NCBI GenBank assembly: GCA_965204155.1
Contig: OZ241971.1
Location: forward strand, 3,286,001-3,350,000
Source of the DNA: UBA6522 sp965204155
GTDB lineage: Bacteria; Pseudomonadota; Gammaproteobacteria; Steroidobacterales; Rariloculaceae
Length of the DNA: 64,000 nucleotides
Direction of reading: 5' to 3'
In this document: positions 1 to 9,360 of the stretch, piece by piece
Layout of the letters: every line of letters starts with the position of its first letter
How positions within the stretch are numbered: position 1 is the first letter of the stretch
Made by a program: the position numbers and the translations under genes
The notes under the pieces: model-generated
What the model was told of the DNA's origin: nothing
Database searches by the model: none
The model's input: only the letters and a program-made list of their open reading frames with translations

Positions 1-843
1 GAGGAATTCCACGGTGCCGGCGTTGCGGTAACCGGCCGCGGCTGCCAGCCTGAGGGCATGGCCGCACAGCTCTTCGCGCTGCTCGTCGTTCAGATAGGGC
101 GCCGGAGCGCGCTCCACGACCTTCTGGTTGCGCCGCTGCACCGTACAATCGCGCTCGAAGAGGTGGACCAGGTTGCCGCGGGTATCGCCGAGAACCTGGA
201 CCTCCACATGGCGGGCACGCTCCACCAGTTTCTCCAGGTAGACCTCGTCGTTGCCGAATGCCGCCAGCGCCTCACGCCGCGCCACGGCGATATCCTCGCT
301 CAGGCTTGCAGGATCGCGGATCACCCGCATTCCCCGTCCGCCGCCGCCCCAACTGGCCTTGAGCATCAGCGGATAGCCCACGGCTTCGGCCATTTCCTTC
401 GCAGCGTCGGGATCCTCAGGCAGCGGGTCCGTGGCCGGCATCACCGGCACGCCCGCCGACTTCGCCAGTTCCCGTGCGCTCACCTTGTTGCCGACCTTGC
501 GCATCACATCGGCCGGCGGGCCGATGAAGATCAGCCCCGCCTCGCTGCAGGCGTCGGCAAATTCGGGATTCTCGGAAAGGAAGCCGTAGCCCGGGTGGAC
601 GGCGTCGACCCTGGCTTCCCTGGCGACGCGCAGGATGGATTGGATGTCCAGGTAGGCGCCAAGCGCTTGACCCGCTTCCCCCACCGGATAGCTCTCGTCG
701 GCCTTGAACCGGTGCAGCGCGAATCGATCCTCGTCCGCGTAAATGGCCACCGTGCCGATTCCCAGTTCCGTGGCCGCCCGCATTACGCGGATGGCAATCT
801 CGCTGCGATTGGCGACGAGGAGCTTGTTGATTTTCCGGGGCAT
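1..843 (-). CDS. pyc: Pyruvate carboxylase, N-terminal biotin carboxylase domain (gene runs off the window)
   Basis: Translating the minus strand from the ATG at 843 gives 281 residues with no stop before the window edge. The N-terminus has the biotin-carboxylase start KINKLLVANRSEIAIRVM, then RFALHRFKADESYPVGE (about residues 40-56). That segment is typical of pyruvate carboxylase rather than acetyl- or propionyl-CoA carboxylase. HPGYGFLSENPEFA (83-96), the ATP-grasp glycine loop ASWGGGGRGM (163-172) and ERDCTVQRRNQKVVE (230-244) follow. In this family the domain carboxylates biotin with ATP and bicarbonate, and a C-terminal part passes CO2 to pyruvate to make oxaloacetate; that part lies outside the window. 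It is divergent from the MFS gene, with about 235 bp between starts. A stand-alone biotin carboxylase subunit is the alternative. Confidence 0.9.
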   Translation of the reverse strand, partial: MPRKINKLLVANRSEIAIRVMRAATELGIGTVAIYADEDRFALHRFKADESYPVGEAGQALGAYLDIQSILRVAREARVDAVHPGYGFLSENPEFADACSEAGLIFIGPPADVMRKVGNKVSARELAKSAGVPVMPATDPLPEDPDAAKEMAEAVGYPLMLKASWGGGGRGMRVIRDPASLSEDIAVARREALAAFGNDEVYLEKLVERARHVEVQVLGDTRGNLVHLFERDCTVQRRNQKVVERAPAPYLNDEQREELCGHALRLAAAAGYRNAGTVEFL

Positions 844-1078
844 CGACTTCAGACGTGCGTGAGCCGTGGCGCAGTATAGTGCATTGGTCCGCGAATTCGA
901 CGTGACGGTCTGACCGCTCTGATCGATCGCCGGGAAGCGATTGCTGAACGTGCGCGGGGAGAGTTTACGCAAGGATAGTATTGCGCGGTACCGGATCGCA
1001 CCGTCACAATTCGCGGCACTTGAGTCGGTCCGGGCAGCCGGGACGGAACTGCATGATGCGGAATTCGGCAACGCTTCG

Positions 1079-2278
1079 ATGGTAAGAAACCAAAGACGCA
1101 ACCTGACGATCCTGTTTTTTTCGCAGGGCATACTCGGGGCGCAGATACCCGTCAATTTCATCCTTGGCGGGCTGGCGGGCGCCTTGCTCGCCGAGAATCC
1201 CGCGCTGGCCACTTTGCCGATCTCGATTATCGTGCTGGTCGCAATGTTCGTCTCCCCGGGTGCGTCGTTGTTCATGGGCCGATACGGGCGTCGTGCCGGG
1301 TTTCTTCTCGGAAGCGCTGCCGGATCGGTCGGCGGGACACTCGCCGTTCTCGCGCTGTTCGAAGGGCGGTTCGACTGGCTGTTGCTGGGCGCCGGGTTCA
1401 CCGGCGTGTTTCAAGCGTTCCAGGTGTTTTTCCGATTCGCGGCGGCCGACGCGGCGTCGGAGGAATTCAAGCCCAAGGCGATTTCCCTGGTCCTGGGCGC
1501 CGGCCTGATCAACGCGATACTCGCCGGAGAGGTCGTGCGCCAGCTGGGCGATGCGCTGGACCCGGTACCTTATGCGGGCGCCTACGCGGGCGTCATCGCG
1601 CTGAACTTCATCGGTGCGAGCATCGTGATGTTCCTGCGGATCCCGAGGCCTCCGCGGCAATCCGAATCCGGAGGTGTCGCGCGCCCGCTAGGGGTTATTT
1701 TCAGGCAGCCCAGGGTCATCACGGCCGTGCTCTGTGCCATGGTGAGCTACGCGGTCATGAATCTCGTCATGACCTCGACACCCCTGGCCATCGTAGGCAA
1801 TGGATTTACCACCAACCACGCCGCCGACATCGTTCGCTGGCACGTGGTCGCGATGTTTGCGCCAAGCTTCGTCACCGGGCACATCATCGCCCGCTTCGGA
1901 CATCTCCCGGTCATCGGTACCGGACTGCTGCTGCTCGGCGTCTGTTCGGCGATCGCGCTGACCGGCATGGATCTGCACCACTTCTATCTCGCGCTCGTGG
2001 CGCTGGGTGTCGGCTGGAACTTTGGCTTTGTGGGCGCCACCAGCCTGCTCGCCTCAGCGCATACCCCCGAGGAGCAGGCGAAGGTCCAGGGCCTCAATGA
2101 CTTCCTGGTCTTCGGGCTGGTGGCGTTTGCCTCCTTCAGTTCCGGCGCGCTGCTCAACGCGTTCGGCTGGACGGCCGTGCAGTTGGCGGTCCTGCCCAGT
2201 GTTCTGGTCGCGCTGGCGGCCATCGCCTGGTACCGGCTTGTCCGCTCCCAGCGAAGAACGGCCGACACGCTGGCTTGA
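1079..2278 (+). CDS. Major facilitator superfamily transporter
   Basis: A 399-residue hydrophobic protein with roughly twelve membrane segments, the usual size for MFS carriers. An ATG at 1079 (MVRNQRRNLTILFFSQGILG) starts directly before the first helix. The frame is open back to 941, but the extra 46 residues are polar and unlike an MFS leader, so 1079 is preferred. The segment MGRYGRRAGFLLGSAAG fits the conserved cytoplasmic loop 2-3 (motif A), and a short basic linker with RIPRPP separates the two halves. Substrate cannot be read from the sequence. It stands alone between a divergent pyruvate carboxylase and a DUF6152 gene. Confidence 0.85.
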   Translation: MVRNQRRNLTILFFSQGILGAQIPVNFILGGLAGALLAENPALATLPISIIVLVAMFVSPGASLFMGRYGRRAGFLLGSAAGSVGGTLAVLALFEGRFDWLLLGAGFTGVFQAFQVFFRFAAADAASEEFKPKAISLVLGAGLINAILAGEVVRQLGDALDPVPYAGAYAGVIALNFIGASIVMFLRIPRPPRQSESGGVARPLGVIFRQPRVITAVLCAMVSYAVMNLVMTSTPLAIVGNGFTTNHAADIVRWHVVAMFAPSFVTGHIIARFGHLPVIGTGLLLLGVCSAIALTGMDLHHFYLALVALGVGWNFGFVGATSLLASAHTPEEQAKVQGLNDFLVFGLVAFASFSSGALLNAFGWTAVQLAVLPSVLVALAAIAWYRLVRSQRRTADTLA

Positions 2279-2467
2279 CCTGTTTGGGCAACTGCCCGTG
2301 CCCGCCACGCCACCTGCCGTTACTCACCGAATCCGCCGCGATCTGCTGCAGGAACCAGCTTGGCCGTTCAATGCCCGGGCCGGCGGGTACTCCACAATTG
2401 CTCCACATGTTGCCGCTAAACTTGGGCCGGTCGATGTACTGGAGGCTGGGCTTGCCCAGCAAGAATC

Positions 2468-3595
2468 ATGAATAGAATTTGCTTCACCATTGTTTCTTTG
2501 GGAATTGCGGCAGGAGCCTACGCGCATCATTCCGCCGCGCCGCACTTCGACATGGACAATCCCGTCACGGTCGAAGGCGTCATCACCGAGCTCAGGCTGG
2601 TGAATCCGCACGCCTACGTGTACTTCGACGTGACCGACGACACCGGGGAGGTCGCCAACTGGCGTTGTGAGCTGGCCGGGGGAACGGGCATGAGACGCCG
2701 CGGCTGGACCGACGATTCCCTGTTGCCGGGGCAGGCGATCACCATGACCGGCGCGCCGGCCCGCCGCGAGGACCGCGTCTGCTATACGAACTTCATCGAA
2801 TTCGAGGACGGCACGCGCATTGCGCGGAACGATCCTCCGCCGGGGTTCGAGGCGGCTCCGGCGGCGGACGCTCCGGAAGCGCCGGAATCCTGGACGGCCT
2901 ACCTGCCCAACGGTCAGCCCAACCTGGGCGGCCCCTGGGTCCGGCAGGGGATGGGCGGCGGCATGGGGCCTCCTCCCGGGGGAGCGGCCGCGGGTCCGGG
3001 CGGAATGGGCCCGGCTCCGGGCGGCATGGCAGGCGGTGCGCCGGGAGGCGGGCGCCCGGCGCCCACCGAGGCCGGTCTGGCCGCGGCCGCGGATTATGAA
3101 CAGCCGTTCGACGATCCCGCCATACACTGTCACCCGGCGAACATCATCTTCGGCTTCACCCACGACAGTCATGTGAACGACATCTATCAGACCGACGACA
3201 CCGTCACGATCCAGTATGGCTACATGGATCTGGTCAGAACGGTCCACCTGGACCGGACGGAACACCCGGACGACATCGTACCCGGCGTCGGCGGCCACTC
3301 CATCGGCCGGTGGGAGGGCGACGTGCTGGTGGTCGACACGGTGGGCTTCGAGCAGGGCGTCGTGTTTCCGCTCGGCGCCGGACTCATGCACAGCGCGGAC
3401 ATGCAGGTGACCGAGCGGTTCGAGGTCAGGGACGAAGGCCAGACCCTGGTGCGCGCCTACGTCGCTCACGATCCGGCTTTCCTGCAGACGGACTGGGTCG
3501 GAGAGAGCGTCTTTCAGCGCACCAGCGAGCCCTACAGACCTTACAACTGTACGGAGCTGAGCGGCGACAACAACCGTCGCCCGGCGCCGGAGTAG
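2468..3595 (+). CDS. Exported DUF6152-family protein with Gly/Pro/Met-rich linker
   Basis: A 375-residue exported protein. A signal peptide ends in AGAYA, so the mature chain would begin with His-His (HHSAAPHF). The N-terminal domain (about 20-115) has the DUF6152 signature, including VNPHAYVYFDV and WRCELAGGTGMRRRGW. A low-complexity linker rich in Gly, Met, Pro and Ala (about 155-195) leads to a second domain with DPAIHCHPANIIFGF and GGHSIGRWEGDVLVVDT (about 215-370). That second domain recurs without DUF6152 at 9361-10083 and 36564-37622. The biochemical role of the family is unknown. The next gene, 34 bp on, is a paralogue, so the two are probably co-transcribed. No strong ribosome site is visible ahead of the ATG. 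Confidence 0.85.
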   Translation: MNRICFTIVSLGIAAGAYAHHSAAPHFDMDNPVTVEGVITELRLVNPHAYVYFDVTDDTGEVANWRCELAGGTGMRRRGWTDDSLLPGQAITMTGAPARREDRVCYTNFIEFEDGTRIARNDPPPGFEAAPAADAPEAPESWTAYLPNGQPNLGGPWVRQGMGGGMGPPPGGAAAGPGGMGPAPGGMAGGAPGGGRPAPTEAGLAAAADYEQPFDDPAIHCHPANIIFGFTHDSHVNDIYQTDDTVTIQYGYMDLVRTVHLDRTEHPDDIVPGVGGHSIGRWEGDVLVVDTVGFEQGVVFPLGAGLMHSADMQVTERFEVRDEGQTLVRAYVAHDPAFLQTDWVGESVFQRTSEPYRPYNCTELSGDNNRRPAPE

Positions 3596-3629
3596 CTGCC
3601 GGTACCGGCGCACCGATGCCGTGAGGGAG

Positions 3630-4670
3630 ATGGCACACGTGGTGGCGCGCATGCCGGGCCTGATGGCGCTCTCACTCCTGCTCACGCTCCCTTTCCCACT
3701 CCGGGTAGCGGGGGCCCACCACTCCTTCGCGATCTACACTGACGAGATTGCTGAAGTCGAGGGGGAACTGGTCGACGTGCACTGGGGCAATCCTCACGTG
3801 CTCCTGACCGTTCGTGTTGCGGAATCGGGCCGGAATGCGGATTGGACGCTGGAGACAGGCAATCCGTATGTGCTGCAGCGCAGGGGCCTGCCGCGAGAGT
3901 TATTCCGCCCGGGCGAGCGGATCCGGGCGGCCGGCCGGGTTCACCGGGCGCAGGGCGCTCAGCTCTGGCTGCACAACCTGATGCTCGGCGACGGGCAGGA
4001 ATTGTTGATGATCGCCGGCGTCGAGCCCCGGTGGAATGACGTCGCCCTGGGCGGGGACGGCAGCGGCGTACCCATTCAGGACGCAATCGCGCAGGACCGC
4101 GGACTGTTCCGGACCTGGAGCCGGCCTGTGCTGCGGCCGATCGCCTACGGCGAGGGTCTTCCGTACCGGAGGGACCCTGGTTCAGGTGGTGCGGAGTGGC
4201 TCGCGCGAATGGACGAGTTTGCCGCCCGCTGCGAATCGGTAGGCATGCCAGGGGTGATGGCGACTCCCTATCCGATCGAGTTCCGCGACAACGGTTCATG
4301 GATCCGGTTGATCGGGTTTTCCAACAATGCGCTGATCGATCGCACCATCCATATGGAGAGTGCCGCGGCCCCGGCGGCACCCGAACCGGGCCGCTTCGGC
4401 CATTCGACGGGCCGCTGGGCAGCCGCCAACCGACTCGAGGTCACGACGACACAGATCGACTGGCCCTATTTCGACGACAGCCTGGGGACACCCCAGAGCG
4501 ATCGAATCGAAACGATTGAGACGTTCATCGTGAGTGACGATCAGCAGCGCCTGGATTACGAAATGACAGTTATCGATCCTGAGACATTCACCGAGCCCGT
4601 TACGGCCATCGAGACTTACTGGCTGGCGCTTGGGGAGTCGCTCGCGGAGCCGACACTCTGCGCCGAATAG
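3630..4670 (+). CDS. Exported DUF6152-family protein
   Basis: About 346 residues. A hydrophobic leader ends RVAGA, predicting a mature N-terminus HHSFAIY. DUF6152 features follow: EGELVDVHWGNPHVLLTV, then WTLETGNPYVLQRRGL. The C-terminal part has TGRWAAANRLEVTTTQ and the ending DWPYFDDSLGTPQSDR, which is nearly the same block found in the paralogues at 10109 and 35551. The start is uncertain: GTG 3621, ATG 3630 and ATG 3651 are all in frame and all keep the leader. ATG 3630 is chosen as the first ATG before a plausible leader. Function unknown; probably periplasmic and in one transcript with the gene at 2468. Confidence 0.8.
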   Translation: MAHVVARMPGLMALSLLLTLPFPLRVAGAHHSFAIYTDEIAEVEGELVDVHWGNPHVLLTVRVAESGRNADWTLETGNPYVLQRRGLPRELFRPGERIRAAGRVHRAQGAQLWLHNLMLGDGQELLMIAGVEPRWNDVALGGDGSGVPIQDAIAQDRGLFRTWSRPVLRPIAYGEGLPYRRDPGSGGAEWLARMDEFAARCESVGMPGVMATPYPIEFRDNGSWIRLIGFSNNALIDRTIHMESAAAPAAPEPGRFGHSTGRWAAANRLEVTTTQIDWPYFDDSLGTPQSDRIETIETFIVSDDQQRLDYEMTVIDPETFTEPVTAIETYWLALGESLAEPTLCAE

Positions 4671-4808
4671 GGCACGCGCCGGCATCTGGTGCATCTACGG
4701 ACTGACCATCCGGGGTGGAATTTTTCCGAAAATTACTACATGCCTTTCCCGGTAGGAATATAGTAGGTAGCTGTACTGGAAAACACGCTTGAATGGAGGT
4801 GCACGGAT

Positions 4809-6344
4809 ATGTGGAGATTACTTGTGTGCGCGGTCGCTCTCTTGATTGGATCGTCCTGTTCACAGTCCGACGATACATCGGAAATCGCGGCGGATGCCGC
4901 GACCCAGCCCGCCTCGGGTAACTCGGCATCGCCGGAGGATTTGACCACTTATGGCGTTACCGACTTTGAAGCGACGGGTTCCCCGGAGGCTTACCCGACT
5001 TTTCTGACGGGGCTGCTGCAATTGCACAACTTCGAATTCGAGGATGCGCGCGACAGCTTTATCGAAGCGCAGCAGATCGACCCGGGGTTCTACATGGCGT
5101 ACTGGGGCGAAGCGCTGTCCCACAAGCAGCCGCTATGGAACCGGGAAGACCTCCCGGCGGGCCGGGCGGCGTTGGCGAAGCTGGCTCCCACTGCCGCGGA
5201 ACGGCTGGAACTTGCGCCCACCGAGCGCGAGCGTGCCTACATGGCCGCGGCCAATCGGCTCTTCTCCGGGGAGGGCACGGAGCTTGAGATCGAGACGGAC
5301 TACGCGGAGATGCTCGGCGATATCTACGAACGCTGGCCGGACGATCTCGACGCCGGTGCGCTGTACGCTCTGGGGATTCTGACCACCAGCCACAACGGCC
5401 GCGAGTTCGACAAGTACATGCGGGCAGGGGCCATAACCGAGGAAATTCTCGACAGGAATCCGCTCCACCCCGGCGCGCTGCATTACAACATCCACAGCTT
5501 CGACGACCCGATCCATGCTCCGCTGGGCCTGCGGGCGGCGCGTGTCTACTCTGACGTGGCGCCGGATGCCGTACATGCCCTGCACATGCCGTCCCATATC
5601 TTCCTGGCGCTGGGCGATTTCGAGGGTACCCGGGACCTCAATCGGCGTGCGTACAACGTCTCTGTGGAGCGTAGCTTGGGACAGCACGGCGTGCTGTTCC
5701 GCAACGAGGCTTACCATACCCATAGCTGGCTGCTGTATGCGCTGGTCCAGTTGCACGAACTGGACGAAGCCAGGGAGATGCTGGACTTCCTGGCGAGCCA
5801 GATCGAGAAGGGCGACGACATGGCGCCGGGGCAGCTCATCATGGGCCGGGCGTTCTACATGCTGGAAACCGGCGCGTGGGACGATCCGCTGATGGACCTG
5901 GCGGTCGACCTGGATGGGGTCAGCCCCATGCACCGGGCCACGGAACACTACGTCCGTGCCCGCCAGGCCCTGGCGCAGAACGACCTGGAGTCGATGGAGC
6001 GCCACGTGAACGAAATTGTCATTCCGGAGGGTTCCGGTCCGGCGGCGCGGGATGCGGTGCCGCGTGTGCTGAAAGACATCGGCCAGGGACAACTGTTGAT
6101 TGCCCAGGGCAATGCGGACGATGGCATTGAACTTCTGAAAGCAGCGGCGGAGCTGGAGCACTCTCTGCCTCCCTTTATCGGTCCACCGGTCATCGTGCAA
6201 CCCGCAGGCGAGGCGGCCGGCGATGCGTTGCGGTCGATGGGTGACAATGCGGAGGCCGCCCGCTACTACAACATGACCCTGGAGCGCGCCGTCAACAAGA
6301 CACGCTCGCAAATGGCGGTCGACGCGATTCGCGCAGGCGGCTGA
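4809..6344 (+). CDS. TPR-repeat lipoprotein
   Basis: A 511-residue protein with a strong GGAGGT ribosome site 7 bp before the ATG. The leader MWRLLVCAVALLIGSSC suggests a lipoprotein with Cys17 as the lipidated residue, although the lipobox is not ideal. The rest is helical, with TPR-like units such as GLLQLHNFEFEDARDSF, ALGDFEGTRDLNRRAY and ALVQLHELDEAREML. HALHMPSHIFLALGDF and NEAYHTHSWLLYALVQL are typical of TTC38-like TPR proteins. Such proteins usually act as protein-binding scaffolds. The last ~54 bp of this gene is repeated, decayed, upstream of the LysR gene (8276-8328). Confidence 0.8.
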   Translation: MWRLLVCAVALLIGSSCSQSDDTSEIAADAATQPASGNSASPEDLTTYGVTDFEATGSPEAYPTFLTGLLQLHNFEFEDARDSFIEAQQIDPGFYMAYWGEALSHKQPLWNREDLPAGRAALAKLAPTAAERLELAPTERERAYMAAANRLFSGEGTELEIETDYAEMLGDIYERWPDDLDAGALYALGILTTSHNGREFDKYMRAGAITEEILDRNPLHPGALHYNIHSFDDPIHAPLGLRAARVYSDVAPDAVHALHMPSHIFLALGDFEGTRDLNRRAYNVSVERSLGQHGVLFRNEAYHTHSWLLYALVQLHELDEAREMLDFLASQIEKGDDMAPGQLIMGRAFYMLETGAWDDPLMDLAVDLDGVSPMHRATEHYVRARQALAQNDLESMERHVNEIVIPEGSGPAARDAVPRVLKDIGQGQLLIAQGNADDGIELLKAAAELEHSLPPFIGPPVIVQPAGEAAGDALRSMGDNAEAARYYNMTLERAVNKTRSQMAVDAIRAGG

Positions 6345-6398
6345 CGAAATTCGGCATCGAGCCGCCTCGTCAAGAGGGCAGGCCGCTCGGACCCGGGC

Positions 6399-8153
6399 TT
6401 ACAGCGCGGCCCGGGGATCGGTCCCGTGGTGAAAGCCGCCCTGATCCCGCACCACTCTGGCGGTTCCTGATTCGTCGTAGTGCACCCAGACGAGGCCATG
6501 CAGGTCCCCGCCGCCCGGGATATCGATGATGCCTTTCCGCTCCCGGGTCAGCGCATCGAAGACGTAGATGGCGCCTTCGTAGTTGCTGGTCGCCCAGAAT
6601 TCGTTGCCGCCCGGCGACAACAGGATGTGGTCGACCCGATACGCCGAGAACAGCACATCCAGGCTGTTGCCGGTGGCGGTTTCGTACACGGTGACCGTGC
6701 GCCCGCCCACCAGGCCCGTGGCTTCGCCCTTGTCGGCGATCCAGACTTGCGTGGAGTCCGCATTCACACTGCAGCCGTAGGGGCCGGGTCCGGTGGGCCG
6801 GGCCCAGGCGATCTCGCCGGTCTCGATGTTGATCCGGCTCACGGTGTTGTTGCCGGTGCTGGGCACGTACATGTGACTGGAATCGTGATCGAAACAGATC
6901 CAGTCGGCGCGGTGTCCCGGATGGGGATACTCCTGCAGTACCTCCCAGGTGTCCGGGTCGATTCTTGCCACCCAGGATGCGGGCACCATGGTGAGTTCGC
7001 CGCGCAGGTACCTGCGGGCCGCCTGCATTCCGTACCCGTTGGGCTCGACGAGTACGTAGATGAATTCGTTGTCGGTCCAGGCCGTGTAGGCGTTGCCGCC
7101 CAGGTCCGATTCGTGGAACCCGCCGATAATCGTGTCGGTTTCGGGATCGAAGAGGTAGGCCGTCAGCCCGTCCTCGTCCTGGGCGAAGGAATCGATGAGC
7201 ATGTAGCGATCCCGGAAGACCTGGGCGTGGTGCATGCGTCCGCCGACGGCCAGTTGCCTGACCGGCTGCAGGGTGAGGGCATCGACCTTGAGAATGCTGG
7301 CCGCGGCTCGCGACAGTCCGGGCGGTGCGCCTGTGGGTTCCAGTTCTCCGTTCGGCGCCGCACCGGAGATGTAGACATAGCGGCCATCCGGCGACAACGC
7401 AGTGGAATGAACCGAGCTTCGAAGCTCTGGCGGAATCTCGTAGGAGGCGATGACTTCAAGTGTTTCGGCATCGCCCACGACGACCTTCATGCCTTCAGGC
7501 GTGAAGGTCTCGCCTGTCGTGAGATTCCGGGTTCCGCGCGTGCCGACGTTTTCATAGAAGTAGGTCTTGCCGGGCTCGGGCGTGAACTTTGGCTCCCCGG
7601 GGTCGAATTCCGCTGTCACGGTGACGTCGTAGGTGCGCAGCAGACTGCCCGGCCGGGCACGCCTCTCCCAGGTGTCCACCACCGCCGAGAAGTCCTCGAC
7701 GGCCCGGATCATGGCGTCGCGCTCGCTGGCGGTTGCGGATGGTGCGGTGGCCGGTTCCGCCGGCGCATCGGCCGTTTCGGGCTCAGGCGCCTGGGCCTGC
7801 AATGCGGCCACGTCGATGGCGCCCTCTTCACCGCCCGTCAATTCCCGAATGAAGACGGACAGTGCCAGCAGGTCGTCCGGCGTGGCGTTCAGCATATCGG
7901 CCAGTTCGGCCATTTCCGGATTGGTTCGGAGCTGGTAGTCGATCGCGCGAGGGGTGACGCTCGCATCGAGCGACGGGGCGAGCAGGCCGCCGGCTCCGTC
8001 CGCGCCGTGGCAGTCCACGCATGAATCAGTCAGAAAAAACAGTTCGCGTCCGCGCTCGGAAAGTTCGGCGACACTGTGTGTAGCGTCCTGTGGCGCATTG
8101 GTACAGGACATTAACGCAATTGAAACCAATGGCAGGCCCGACAAATTTCTCAT
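6399..8153 (-). CDS. Haem c / YVTN-type beta-propeller lipoprotein
   Basis: 584 residues on the minus strand. The leader ends ALMSC (Cys17), a likely lipoprotein signal. A small cytochrome c domain follows, with CVDCH at residues 45-49 and a candidate Met ligand in NPEMAELADML. After an Ala/Pro/Glu-rich linker (about 115-145) a beta-propeller begins, with repeats such as LSPDGRYVYISGAAPNG, DHDSSHMYVPSTGNNTV, NADSTQVWIADKGEA and LSPGGNEFWATSNYEGA. It resembles quinoprotein amine dehydrogenase-like propellers and probably hands electrons to the periplasmic chain. No substrate can be named. It is convergent with the TPR lipoprotein. Confidence 0.8.
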   Translation of the reverse strand: MRNLSGLPLVSIALMSCTNAPQDATHSVAELSERGRELFFLTDSCVDCHGADGAGGLLAPSLDASVTPRAIDYQLRTNPEMAELADMLNATPDDLLALSVFIRELTGGEEGAIDVAALQAQAPEPETADAPAEPATAPSATASERDAMIRAVEDFSAVVDTWERRARPGSLLRTYDVTVTAEFDPGEPKFTPEPGKTYFYENVGTRGTRNLTTGETFTPEGMKVVVGDAETLEVIASYEIPPELRSSVHSTALSPDGRYVYISGAAPNGELEPTGAPPGLSRAAASILKVDALTLQPVRQLAVGGRMHHAQVFRDRYMLIDSFAQDEDGLTAYLFDPETDTIIGGFHESDLGGNAYTAWTDNEFIYVLVEPNGYGMQAARRYLRGELTMVPASWVARIDPDTWEVLQEYPHPGHRADWICFDHDSSHMYVPSTGNNTVSRINIETGEIAWARPTGPGPYGCSVNADSTQVWIADKGEATGLVGGRTVTVYETATGNSLDVLFSAYRVDHILLSPGGNEFWATSNYEGAIYVFDALTRERKGIIDIPGGGDLHGLVWVHYDESGTARVVRDQGGFHHGTDPRAAL

Positions 8154-8275
8154 GACTTTCCCTGGATTTCTCCCTCGCTGCCGAGTGGGCTAACTTACTC
8201 CACCCGCCGGCGATTTGCGAACGCCAATCCACAGGAAGGCGGTATCGAGAGCGGCGCCAGGCGCCGGAACGCGAC

Positions 8276-8328
8276 GTTAACAGGACGCGCTCGCAAATGG
8301 GGTCGGCGCGATTCGCGCAGGAGCCTGA
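8276..8328 (+). repeat. Decayed copy of the 3' end of the TPR lipoprotein gene
   Basis: The stretch 8276-8328 matches 6291-6344, the last codons of the TPR gene, at roughly 46 of 54 positions with one deleted base. Both contain CGCTCGCAAATGG and GCGATTCGCGCAGG. Weaker similarity extends about 20 bp further upstream. The copies are direct repeats flanking the haem/propeller gene, as expected if a second TPR paralogue once lay here and decayed, or if the intervening gene was inserted. Confidence 0.7.
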
Positions 8329-8393
8329 AATAATATTGATTTGGCGTTTTGCTTGCACTATGTTTATTGAAATTCGCAAACGTTCAGGCCGCC

Positions 8394-9356
8394 ATGGACC
8401 TGCGCCAGATCCGATACTTCGTCGCTGTTGCCGAATCGAAAAGCCTGACGCGGGCGGTCGACCGGCTGGATGTTGCGCAGCCGGCGCTGAGCCTCAACAT
8501 CAAGAGCCTCGAGCAGGAACTGGACGCACAGTTGTTCAACCGCAGCCAGCGCGGCATGGAACTGACCGACGCCGGCGGCGAGTTCCTGAATCACGCCTAC
8601 GGAATTCTTCGCCAGGTCGCCCAGGCTCAGCGCAGTGTCAACGACCTGGAGAGGGACCCGCACGGCAGCGTGGCCGTGGCCATGCCCCCGAGCCTCAGTC
8701 ACGCACTCACGGTGCCGCTGTTCAATTACGTAAACGACCGGTTTCCGCGAATCGAACTGGATCTGGAAGAAGGGTTGCAGGCCAGCGTGCTGCCCGCCTT
8801 CGAACGCGGACAGTTCGACCTGCTCGTCCATTTCGATATTCCGAGGTCGAAGTCCCGGACCATCACCCCCATTTTTCGCGAACATCTCTATCTGATCAGT
8901 CCGCTGGAAAATGGCGGTGAATCGAATGGATCGGACGTTTCCTTTCGCGAACTGGCCCGGCATCCGATCCTCAAGCCGTCGGACCGCAACACCCTGGGCG
9001 CGCTGTTGGCGCGGCATGCGGCGAAGCAGGGAATCAAACTGAAGGGTCCCCCGATCCATACGCCCTATCATCAGACCATGTTGTTGATCAAGGCCGGGAT
9101 CACCAGTGCCGTGCTGCCGTATTCCGCGGTCCATGACCTCGTCGGCAAGTCGGTCACCGCGCGCAAGATCGTACGGCCGGCGATTCGGCGGGACGTAGGC
9201 ATCATCGCGCAGGCCGACCGTGCGCAGTCGTTTGCGACCCAGCAAGTCGCGCAGGCGATCAAGTCTGTCGTGACGCAACTGTGGCATTCGCGCAAGTGGC
9301 GCGGGGACTTGCTGATCGAGTCGGATGACCAGGCGGATGCCGCAATTGCGAGGTGA
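8394..9356 (+). CDS. LysR-family transcriptional regulator
   Basis: 320 residues from the ATG at 8394. MDLRQIRYFVAVAESKSLTR and the helix-turn-helix AVDRLDVAQPALSLNIKSLE are textbook LysR N-terminal sequence (about residues 1-60), followed by a periplasmic-binding-protein-like effector domain. An in-frame start 15 codons upstream adds sequence not seen in the family, so 8394 is preferred. LysR proteins bind DNA as tetramers and respond to small molecules, often controlling adjacent genes. Here the next gene (exported protein, 9361) begins 4 bp after the stop and may be co-transcribed. The effector is unknown. Confidence 0.9.
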   Translation: MDLRQIRYFVAVAESKSLTRAVDRLDVAQPALSLNIKSLEQELDAQLFNRSQRGMELTDAGGEFLNHAYGILRQVAQAQRSVNDLERDPHGSVAVAMPPSLSHALTVPLFNYVNDRFPRIELDLEEGLQASVLPAFERGQFDLLVHFDIPRSKSRTITPIFREHLYLISPLENGGESNGSDVSFRELARHPILKPSDRNTLGALLARHAAKQGIKLKGPPIHTPYHQTMLLIKAGITSAVLPYSAVHDLVGKSVTARKIVRPAIRRDVGIIAQADRAQSFATQQVAQAIKSVVTQLWHSRKWRGDLLIESDDQADAAIAR

Positions 9357-9360
9357 CGTT

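Noticed and set aside
58..879. Long plus-strand frame at the left edge
   Set aside because: It is the antisense shadow of pyruvate carboxylase; only the minus strand has family motifs.
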